From Auanema rhodensis (taxonomy: Eukaryota > Nematoda > Chromadorea > Rhabditida > Rhabditidae): a stretch of 64,000 nucleotides of DNA. Positions 54,299-64,000 of the stretch are shown piece by piece. A program made the position numbers and the translations under genes. The stretch is from positions 1 through 64,000 of the forward strand of contig OZ059899.1 of the NCBI GenBank assembly GCA_964057225.1. The letters run 5' to 3'. The notes under the pieces were generated by a model, which had not been told where the DNA came from, did no database searches, and saw only the letters and a program-made list of their open reading frames with translations. Position 1 is the stretch's first letter; each line of letters begins with the position of its first letter.

Positions 54299-55839
54299 GC
54301 ACCAATATCAATAAAAATTTGTTTTCAGACTAATATGGACATGGGGAATCTAATTTTGAAAACCGCATCTCTTTATCTTTCACGTGAAGCGAGTTACATA
54401 CCAAGTGCACATCACGTGTACATTTAATTAGCATAAATTAAAGTTCACGTAAATTTCAAAGTCATGGTTACCATGCACCAATATCAATAAAAATTTGTTT
54501 TTAGACTAATATGGACATGGGGAATCTAATTTTGAAAACCGCATCTCTTTATCTTTCACGTGAAGCGAGTTACATACCAAGTGCACATCACGTGTACATT
54601 TAATTAGCATAAATTAAAGTTCACGTAAATTTCAAAGTCATGGTTACCATGAACCAATATCAATAAAAATTTGTTTTTAGACTAATATGGACATGGGGAA
54701 TCTGATTTTGAAAACCGCATCTCTTCATCTTTCACGTGAAGCGAGTTACATACCAAGTGCACATCACGTGTACATTTAATTAGCATAAACTAAAGTTCAC
54801 GTAAATTTCAAAGTCATGGTTACCATGAACCAATATCAATAAAAATTTGTTTTTAGACTAATATGGACATGGGGAATCTAATTTTGAAAACCGCATCTCT
54901 TTATCTTTCACGTGAAGCGAGTTACATACCAAGTGCACATCACGTGTACATTTAATTAGCATAAACTAAAGTTCACGTAAAATTCAAAGTCATGGTTACC
55001 ATGCACCAATATCAATAAAAATTTGTTTTTAGACTAATATGGACATGGGGAATCTAATTTTGAAAACCGCATCTCTTTATCTTTCATGTGAAGCGAGTTA
55101 CATACCAAGTGCACATCACGTGTACATTTAATTAGCATAAATTAAAGTTCACGTAAATTTCAAAGTCATGGTTACCATGCACCAATATCAATAAAAATTT
55201 GTTTTCAGACTAATATGGACATGGGGAATCTAATTTTGAAAACCGCATCTCTTTATCTTTCACGTGAAGCGAGTTACATACCAAGTGCACATCACGTGTA
55301 CATTTAATTAGCATAAATTAAAGTTCACGTAAAATTCAAAGTCATGGTTACCATGCACCAATATCAATAAAAATTTGTTTTTAGACTAATATGGACATGG
55401 GGAATCTAATTTTGAAAACCGCATCTCTTTATCTTTTACGTGAAGCGAGTTACATACCAAGTGCACATCACGTGTACATTTAATTAGCATAAATTAAAGT
55501 TCACGTAAATTTCAAAGTCATGGTTACCATGAACCAATATCAATAAAAATTTGTTTTTAGACTAATATGGACATGGGGAATCTGATTTTGAAAACCGCAT
55601 CTCTTTATCTTTCAAGTGAAGCGAGTTACATACCAAGTGCACATCACGTGTACATTTAATTAGCATAAATTAAAGTTCACGTAAAATTCAAAGTCATGGT
55701 TACCATGCACCAATATCAATAAAAATTTGTTTTTAGACTAATATGGACATGGGGAATCTAATTTTGAAAACCGCATCTCTTTATCTTTTACGTGAAGCGA
55801 GTTACATACCAAGTGCACATCACGTGTACATTTTATTAG

Positions 55840-58800
55840 CATAAATTAAAGTTCACGTAAATTTCAAAGTCATGGTTACCATGAACCAATATCAATAAAA
55901 ATTTGTTTTTAGACTAATATGGACATGGGGAATCTAATTTTGAAAACCGCATCTCTTTATCTTTCACGTGAAGCGAGTTACATATCAAGTGCACATCACG
56001 TGTACATTTAATTAGCATAAATTAAAGTTCACGTAAAATTCAAAGTCATGGTTACCATGCACCAATATCAATAAAAATTTGTTTTTAGACTAATATGGAC
56101 ATGGGGAATCTAATTTTGAAAACCGCATCTCTTTATCTTTCATGTGAAGCGGGTTACATACCAAGTGCACATCACGTGTACATTTAATTAGCATAAATTA
56201 AAGTTCACGTAAATTTCAAAGTCATGGTTACCATGCACCAATATCAATAAAAATTTGTTTTCAGACTAATATGGACATGGGGAATCTAATTTTGAGAACC
56301 GCATCTCTTTATCTTTCACGTGAAGCGAGTTACATACCAAGTGCACATCACGTGTACATTTAATTAGCATAAATTAAAGTTCACGTAAATTTCAAAGTCA
56401 TGGTTACCATGCACCAATATCAATAAAAATTTGTTTTTAGACTAATATGGACATGGGGAATCTAATTTTGAAAACCGCATCTCTTTATCTTTCACGTGAA
56501 GCGAGTTACATACCAAGTGCACATCACGTGTACATTTAATTAGCATAAATTAAAGTTCACGTAAATTTCAAAGTCATGGTTACCATGAACCAATATCAAT
56601 AAAAATTTGTTTTTAGACTAATATGGACATGGGGAATCTGATTTTGAAAACCGCATCTCTTCATCTTTCACGTGAAGCGAGTTACATACCAAGTGCACAT
56701 CACGTGTACATTTAATTAGCATAAACTAAAGTTCACGTAAATTTCAAAGTCATGGTTACCATGAACCAATATCAATAAAAATTTGTTTTTAGACTAATAT
56801 GGACATGGGGAATCTAATTTTGAAAACCGCATCTCTTTATCTTTCACGTGAAGCGAGTTACATACCAAGTGCACATCACGTGTACATTTAATTAGCATAA
56901 ATTAAAGTTCACGTAAAATTCAAAGTCATGGTTACCATGCACCAATATCAATAAAAATTTGTTTTTAGACTAATATGGACATGGGGAATCTAATTTTGAA
57001 AACCGCATCTCTTTATCTTTCATGTGAAGCGAGTTACATACCAAGTGCACATCACGTGTACATTTAATTAGCATAAATTAAAGTTCACGTAAATTTCAAA
57101 GTCATGGTTACCATGCACCAATATCAATAAAACTTTGTTTTCAGACTAATATGGACATGGGGAATCTAATTTTGAAAACCGCATCTCTTTATCTTTCACG
57201 TGAAGCGAGTTACATACCAAGTGCACATCACGTGTACATTTAATTAGCATAAATTAAAGTTCATGTAAATTTCAAAGTCATGGTTACCATGCACCAATAT
57301 CAATAAAAATTTGTTTTTAGACTAATATCGACATGGGGAATCTAATTTTGAAAACCGCATCTCTTTATCTTTCACGTGAAGCGAGTTACATACCAAGTGC
57401 ACATCACGTGTACATTTAATTAGCATAAACTAAAGTTCACGTAAATTTCAAAGGCATGGTTACCATGAACCAATATCAATAAAAATTTGTTTTTAGACTA
57501 ATATGGACATGGGGAATCTAATTTTGAAAACCGCATCTCTTTATCTTTCACGTGAAGCGAGTTACATACCAAGTGCACATCACGTGTACATTTAATTAGC
57601 ATAAATTAAAGTTCACGTAAATTTCAAAGTCATGGTTACCATGAAGCAATATCAATAAAAATTTGTTTTTAGACTAATATGGACATGGGGAATCTAATTT
57701 TGAAAACCGCATCTCTTTATCTTTCACGTGAAGCGAGTTACATACCAAGTGCACATCACGTGTACATTTAATTAGCATAAATTAAAGTTCACGTAAAATT
57801 CAAAGTCATGGTTACCATGCACCAATATCAATAAAAATTTGTTTTTAGATTAATATGGACATGGGGAATCTAATTTTGAAAACCGCATCTCTTTATCTTT
57901 TACGTGAAGCAAGTTACATACCAAGTGCACATCACGTGTACATTTAATTAGCATAAATTAAAGTTCACGTAAATTTCAAAGTCATGGTTACCATGCACCA
58001 ATATCAATAAAAATTTGTTTTTAGACTAATATGGACATGGGGAATCTAATTTTGAAAACCGCATCTCTTTATCTTTTACGTGAAGCGAGTTACATACCAA
58101 GTGCACATCACGTGTACATTTAATTAGCATAAATTAAAGTTCACGTAAAATTCAAAGTCATGGTTACCATGCACCAATATCAATAAAAATTTGTTTTTAG
58201 ACTAATATGGACATGGGGAATCTAATTTTGAAAACCGCATCTCTTTATCTTTTACGTGAAGCGAGTTACATACCAAGTGCACATCACGTGTACATTTAAT
58301 TAGCATAAATTAAAGTTCACGTAAATTTCAAAGTCATGGTTACCATGAACCAATATCAATAAAAATTTGTTTTTAGACTAATATGGACATGGGGAATCTG
58401 ATTTTGAAAACCGCATCTCTTTATCTTTCACGTGAAGCGAGTTACATACCAAGTGCACATCACGTGTACATTTAATTAGCATAAATTAAAGTTCACGTAA
58501 AATTCAAAGTCATGGTTACCATGCACCAATATCAATAAAAATTTGTTTTTAGACTAATATGGACATGGGGAATCTAATTTTGAAAACCGCATCTCTTTAT
58601 CTTTTACGTGAAGCGAGTTACATACCAAGTGCACATCACGTGTACATTTTATTAGCATAAATTAAAGTTCACGTAAATTTCAAAGTCATGGTTACCATGA
58701 ACCAATATCAATAAAAATTTGTTTTTAGACTAATATGGACATGGGGAATCTAATTTTGAAAACCGCATCTCTTTATCTTTCACGTGAAGCGAGTTACATA

Positions 58801-60790
58801 CCAAGTGCACATCACGTGTACATTTAATTAGCATAAATTAAAGTTCACGTAAAATTCAAAGTCATGGTTACCATGCACCAATATCAATAAAAATTTGTTT
58901 TTAGACTAATATGGACATGGGGAATCTAATTTGGAAAACCGCATCTCTTTATCTTTTACGTGAAGCGAGTTACATACCAAGTGCACATCACGTGTACATT
59001 TAATTAGCATAAATTAAAGTTCACGTAAATTTCAAAGTCATGGTTACCATGAACCAATATCAATAAAAATTTGTTTTTAGACTAATATGGACATGGGGAA
59101 TCTAATTTTGAAAACCGCATCTCTTTATCTTTCACGTGAAGCGAGTTACATACCAAGTGCACATCACGTGTACACTTAATTAGCATAAATTAAAGTTCAC
59201 GTAAAATTCAAAGTCATGGTTACCATGCACCAATATCAATAAAAATTTGTTTTTAGACTAATATGGACATGGGGAATCTAATTTTGAAAACCGCATCTCT
59301 TTATCTTTTACGTGAAGCGAGTTACATACCAAGTGCACATCACGTGTACATTTAATTAGCATAAATTAAAGTTCACGTAAATTTCAAAGTCATGGTTACC
59401 ATGAACCAATATCAATAAAAATTTGTTTTTAGACTAATATGGACATGGGGAATCTAATTTTGAAAACCGCATCTCTTTATCTTTCACGTGAAGCGAGTTA
59501 CATACCAAGTGCACATCACGTGTACATTTAATTAGCATAAATTAAAGTTCACGTAAATTTCAAAGTCATGGTTACCATGCACCAATATCAATAAAAATTT
59601 GTTTTTAGACTAATATGGACATGGGGAATCTAATTTTGAAAACCGCATCTCTTTATCTTTTACGTGAAGCGAGTTACATACCAAGTGCACATCACGTGTA
59701 CATTTTATTAGCATAAATTAAAGTTCACGTAAATTTCAAAGTCATGGTTACCATGAACCAATATCAATAAAAATTTGTTTTTAGACTAATATGGACATGG
59801 GGAATCTAATTTTGAAAACCGCATCTCTTTATCTTTCACGTGAAGCGAGTTACATACCAAGTGCACATCATGTGTACATTTAATTAGCATAAATTAAAGT
59901 TCACGTAAAATTCAAAGTCATGGTTACCATGCACCAATATCAATAAAAATTTGTTTTTAGACTAATATGGACATGGGGAATCTAATTTTGAAAACCGCAT
60001 CTCTTTATCTTTTACGTGAAGCGAGTTACATACCAAGTGCACATCACGTGTACACTTAATTAGCATAAATTAAAGTTCACGTAAAATTCAAAGTCATGGT
60101 TACCATGCACCAATATCAATAAAAATTTGTTTTTAGACTAATATGGACATGGGGAATCTAATTTTGAAAACCGCATCTCTTTATCTTTCACGTGAAGCGA
60201 GTTACATACCAAGTGCACATCACGTGTACACTTAATTAGCATAAATTAAAGTTCACGTAAAATTCAAAGTCATGGTTACCATGCACCAATATCAATAAAA
60301 ATTTGTTTTTAGACTAATATGGACATGGGGAATCTAATTTTGAAAACCGCATCTCTTTATCTTTTACGTGAAGCGAGTTACATACCAAGTGCACATCACG
60401 TGTACATTTAATTAGCATAAATTAAAGTTCACGTAAATTTCAAAGTCATGGTTACCATGAACCAATATCAATAAAAATTTGTTTTTAGACTAATATGGAC
60501 ATGGGGAATCTAATTTTGAAAACCGCATCTCTTTATCTTTCACGTGAAGCGAGTTACATACCAAGTGCACATCACGTGTACATTTAATTAGCATAAATTA
60601 AAGTTCACGTAAATTTCAAAGTCATGGTTACCATGCACCAATATCAATAAAAATTTCTTTTTAGACTAATATGGACATGGGGAATCTAATTTTGAAAACC
60701 GCATCTCTTTATCTTTCACGTGAAGCGAGTTACATACCAAGTGCACATCACGTGTACATTTAATTAGCATAAATTAAAGTTCACGTAAAT
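55840..60790 (+). repeat. 28-mer (4928-bp) tandem duplication, first copy
   Basis: Markers recur downstream. At +4928 bp these are CATATCAAG (55985/60913), GCGGGTTAC (56152/61080) and TTTGAGAACC (56296/61224). After a one-monomer difference, at +4752 bp, they are TTCATGTAAAT (about 57263/62015), TAATATCGAC (57329/62081), AAAGGCATGG (57454/62206), CATTTTATTAG (58650/63402), TTTGGAAAACC (58933/63685) and TACACTTAATT (59175/63927). The extra monomer in this copy is the TCTGATTTTG/CTCTTCATC unit around 56.5-56.66 kb. Confidence 0.88.
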
Positions 60791-63700
60791 TTCAAAGTCA
60801 TGGTTACCATGAACCAATATCAATAAAAATTTGTTTTTAGACTAATATGGACATGGGGAATCTAATTTTGAAAACCGCATCTCTTTATCTTTCACGTGAA
60901 GCGAGTTACATATCAAGTGCACATCACGTGTACATTTAATTAGCATAAATTAAAGTTCACGTAAAATTCAAAGTCATGGTTACCATGCACCAATATCAAT
61001 AAAAATTTGTTTTTAGACTAATATGGACATGGGGAATCTAATTTTGAAAACCGCATCTCTTTATCTTTCATGTGAAGCGGGTTACATACCAAGTGCACAT
61101 CACGTGTACATTTAATTAGCATAAATTAAAGTTCACGTAAATTTCAAAGTCATGGTTACCATGCACCAATATCAATAAAAATTTGTTTTCAGACTAATAT
61201 GGACATGGGGAATCTAATTTTGAGAACCGCATCTCTTTATCTTTCACGTGAAGCGAGTTACATACCAAGTGCACATCACGTGTACATTTAATTAGCATAA
61301 ATTAAAGTTCACGTAAATTTCAAAGTCATGGTTACCATGCACCAATATCAATAAAAATTTGTTTTTAGACTAATATGGACATGGGGAATCTAATTTTGAA
61401 AACCGCATCTCTTTATCTTTCACGTGAAGCGAGTTACATACCAAGTGCACATCACGTGTACATTTAATTAGCATAAACTAAAGTTCACGTAAATTTCAAA
61501 GTCATGGTTACCATGAACCAATATCAATAAAAATTTGTTTTTAGACTAATATGGACATGGGGAATCTAATTTTGAAAACCGCATCTCTTTATCTTTCACG
61601 TGAAGCGAGTTACATACCAAGTGCACATCACGTGTACATTTAATTAGCATAAATTAAAGTTCACGTAAAATTCAAAGTCATGGTTACCATGCACCAATAT
61701 CAATAAAAATTTGTTTTTAGACTAATATGGACATGGGGAATCTAATTTTGAAAACCGCATCTCTTTATCTTTCATGTGAAGCGAGTTACATACCAAGTGC
61801 ACATCACGTGTACATTTAATTAGCATAAATTAAAGTTCACGTAAATTTCAAAGTCATGGTTACCATGCACCAATATCAATAAAACTTTGTTTTCAGACTA
61901 ATATGGACATGGGGAATCTAATTTTGAAAACCGCATCTCTTTATCTTTCACGTGAAGCGAGTTACATACCAAGTGCACATCACGTGTACATTTAATTAGC
62001 ATAAATTAAAGTTCATGTAAATTTCAAAGTCATGGTTACCATGCACCAATATCAATAAAAATTTGTTTTTAGACTAATATCGACATGGGGAATCTAATTT
62101 TGAAAACCGCATCTCTTTATCTTTCACGTGAAGCGAGTTACATACCAAGTGCACATCACGTGTACATTTAATTAGCATAAACTAAAGTTCACGTAAATTT
62201 CAAAGGCATGGTTACCATGAACCAATATCAATAAAAATTTGTTTTTAGACTAATATGGACATGGGGAATCTAATTTTGAAAACCGCATCTCTTTATCTTT
62301 CACGTGAAGCGAGTTACATACCAAGTGCACATCACGTGTACATTTAATTAGCATAAATTAAAGTTCACGTAAATTTCAAAGTCATGGTTACCATGAAGCA
62401 ATATCAATAAAAATTTGTTTTTAGACTAATATGGACATGGGGAATCTAATTTTGAAAACCGCATCTCTTTATCTTTCACGTGAAGCGAGTTACATACCAA
62501 GTGCACATCACGTGTACATTTAATTAGCATAAATTAAAGTTCACGTAAAATTCAAAGTCATGGTTACCATGCACCAATATCAATAAAAATTTGTTTTTAG
62601 ACTAATATGGACATGGGGAATCTAATTTTGAAAACCGCATCTCTTTATCTTTTACGTGAAGCAAGTTACATACCAAGTGCACATCACGTGTACATTTAAT
62701 TAGCATAAATTAAAGTTCACGTAAATTTCAAAGTCATGGTTACCATGCACCAATATCAATAAAAATTTGTTTTTAGACTAATATGGACATGGGGAATCTA
62801 ATTTTGAAAACCGCATCTCTTTATCTTTTACGTGAAGCGAGTTACATACCAAGTGCACATCACGTGTACATTTAATTAGCATAAATTAAAGTTCACGTAA
62901 AATTCAAAGTCATGGTTACCATGCACCAATATCAATAAAAATTTGTTTTTAGACTAATATGGACATGGGGAATCTAATTTTGAAAACCGCATCTCTTTAT
63001 CTTTTACGTGAAGCGAGTTACATACCAAGTGCACATCACGTGTACATTTAATTAGCATAAATTAAAGTTCACGTAAATTTCAAAGTCATGGTTACCATGA
63101 ACCAATATCAATAAAAATTTGTTTTTAGACTAATATGGACATGGGGAATCTGATTTTGAAAACCGCATCTCTTTATCTTTCACGTGAAGCGAGTTACATA
63201 CCAAGTGCACATCACGTGTACATTTAATTAGCATAAATTAAAGTTCACGTAAAATTCAAAGTCATGGTTACCATGCACCAATATCAATAAAAATTTGTTT
63301 TTAGACTAATATGGACATGGGGAATCTAATTTTGAAAACCGCATCTCTTTATCTTTTACGTGAAGCGAGTTACATACCAAGTGCACATCACGTGTACATT
63401 TTATTAGCATAAATTAAAGTTCACGTAAATTTCAAAGTCATGGTTACCATGAACCAATATCAATAAAAATTTGTTTTTAGACTAATATGGACATGGGGAA
63501 TCTAATTTTGAAAACCGCATCTCTTTATCTTTCACGTGAAGCGAGTTACATACCAAGTGCACATCACGTGTACATTTAATTAGCATAAATTAAAGTTCAC
63601 GTAAAATTCAAAGTCATGGTTACCATGCACCAATATCAATAAAAATTTGTTTTTAGACTAATATGGACATGGGGAATCTAATTTGGAAAACCGCATCTCT

Positions 63701-64000
63701 TTATCTTTTACGTGAAGCGAGTTACATACCAAGTGCACATCACGTGTACATTTAATTAGCATAAATTAAAGTTCACGTAAATTTCAAAGTCATGGTTACC
63801 ATGAACCAATATCAATAAAAATTTGTTTTTAGACTAATATGGACATGGGGAATCTAATTTTGAAAACCGCATCTCTTTATCTTTCACGTGAAGCGAGTTA
63901 CATACCAAGTGCACATCACGTGTACACTTAATTAGCATAAATTAAAGTTCACGTAAAATTCAAAGTCATGGTTACCATGCACCAATATCAATAAAAATTT
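60791..64000 (+). repeat. 28-mer tandem duplication, second copy (27-mer form, runs off edge)
   Basis: This is the collinear copy of 55.84 kb onward. It lacks one complete monomer relative to the first copy: the change in offset from 4928 to 4752 occurs between 61224 and 62015, where the TCTGATTTTG/CTCTTCATC unit is missing. The deletion is exactly 176 bp and leaves register intact. The match continues to the last informative marker, at 63927, so the duplication extends beyond the window. Confidence 0.88.
63880..64000 (+). repeat. Partial terminal monomer (121 of 176 bp)
   Basis: The last landmark begins at 63880 and the window ends inside the A/T tract at monomer position 121. The sequence is ordinary satellite with TACACTTAATT and AAAATTC variants, so the array continues past the window. 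Confidence 0.95.

Larger units (their letters stand above)
1..64000 (+). repeat. 176-bp tandem satellite DNA array filling the window
   Basis: The landmark TCTTTCACGTG (or a one- or two-base variant) recurs head-to-tail from base 1 to the right edge, giving 363 full monomers and one partial. The modal spacing is exactly 176 bp. Each monomer also carries, in order, GTGCAC, ATCACGTG, TTAGCATAAATT, GTTCACGTAAA, CATGGTTACCATG, AATAAAAATTTG, AGACTAATATGG and AACCGCATCTC. Neighbouring copies usually differ by zero to a few substitutions. The consensus has 56 G/C of 176. No unit is inverted, and no foreign sequence interrupts the array. A nucleosome-length, AT-rich, highly homogenised satellite is typical of eukaryotic centromeres or heterochromatic blocks, so a centromeric role is plausible but inferred. 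I do not recognise the family. Both ends of the array lie outside the window. No protein-coding capacity is expected: 176 is not a multiple of 3, so each unit shifts the reading frame. Confidence 0.98.
5976..64000 (+). repeat. Length-invariant segment: about 330 monomers of 176 bp
   Basis: The landmark at 5976 and the one at 63176 are 57,200 bp apart, exactly 325 x 176. Every variant tracer I measured inside this interval is also separated by an integer number of monomers. There is therefore no net insertion or deletion across 58 kb, although substitutions are frequent. Even the AATAACATAAAAAA variant, which looks like two indels, keeps the length because its changes compensate. This implies recent homogenisation by exchange in register. 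The segment also holds all the higher-order blocks listed separately. Confidence 0.9.

Noticed and set aside
1-64000. CRISPR array
   Set aside because: The sequence is periodic, but the whole 176-bp unit repeats with no unique spacers, and there are no cas genes. The unit is far longer than a CRISPR repeat-spacer unit.
1-64000. Arabidopsis CEN180, human alpha satellite or another satellite family I know
   Set aside because: The monomer length is in the usual range, but I cannot match the sequence to any family with confidence. There is no CENP-B box. Naming a species would be a guess.
1-64000. Transposon or retroelement insertion within the array
   Set aside because: The 176-bp grid is unbroken from 5976 on, and the small length changes before it are one or two bases. 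No long terminal repeats, target-site duplications or foreign sequence were seen.
1-64000. CACGTG boxes as promoter elements of genes
   Set aside because: The boxes occur in every monomer and there is no gene, TATA-type start region or transcript unit near them. They are described only as repeat motifs.
1-64000. A single fixed higher-order repeat unit
   Set aside because: Tracer offsets are 3, 4, 5, 9, 10, 12, 13, 14, 15, 16, 23, 25, 28 and 85 monomers in different places. No one period holds across the window.

Overview
The whole 64-kb window is one uninterrupted head-to-tail satellite DNA array with a 176-bp monomer. Taking each monomer from the TCTTTCACGTG landmark, I count 364 monomer starts: 363 complete units plus a 121-bp partial unit at the right edge. 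Every unit lies on the same strand. I found no inversion, transposon, gene, tRNA, rRNA, CRISPR array or unique sequence. The consensus is AT-rich (56 of 176 bases G or C, about 32%) and near-identical from copy to copy. This indicates a eukaryotic chromosome and a centromeric or heterochromatic block. A nucleosome-sized monomer of about 176 bp is typical of centromeric satellites in plants and animals. I do not recognise the sequence and cannot name the species. No TTCG or CGAA occurs in the consensus, so there is no canonical CENP-B box.

Layout by length behaviour: 1-5975 (34 monomers) contains many one-base insertions and deletions, nearly all in homopolymer runs, giving 174-177 bp units. 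From 5976 to the right edge (330 starts) every landmark falls exactly on a 176-bp grid, with no net indel in 58 kb.

Layout by sequence variant: monomers differ by few substitutions at recurrent sites, mainly monomer positions 6-9, 79, 101/103, 109-113 and 144-148. The left few kb are dominated by GAACC and GAAGC at positions 100-104. GCACC monomers join from about 5.0 kb. T79->A (AAAATTC) appears from about 16.8 kb. C6->T (TTTACGTG) dominates many stretches after about 45.9 kb. Rare variants used as tracers reveal nested segmental duplications at exact multiples of 176: 3-mer (528 bp, 16.8-18.0 kb), 4-mer (704 bp, 35.5-37.0 kb), 13-mer (2288 bp), 14-mer (2464 bp, 49.3-54.3 kb), 15-mer (2640 bp, 22.4-27.9 kb), 16-mer (2816 bp), 28-mer (4928 bp, 55.8 kb to the edge), and an 85-monomer offset (14,960 bp) joining 13.8-17.7 kb to 28.8-33.6 kb. 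There is no single fixed higher-order repeat. The pattern is a patchwork of unequal exchanges and conversion-like patches.

Within the monomer there are several dyad-symmetric elements: TTCACGTGAA, a second CACGTG inside ATCACGTG, CATGGT-T-ACCATG, a TTTAATT/AATTAAA inverted pair and a TAAAAA/TTTTTA pair. Such symmetry is a known feature of centromeric satellites that lack a CENP-B box. The centromere role is inference. The only open frame of 60 codons, on the minus strand at 12892-13074, arises from one base change and is not a gene.
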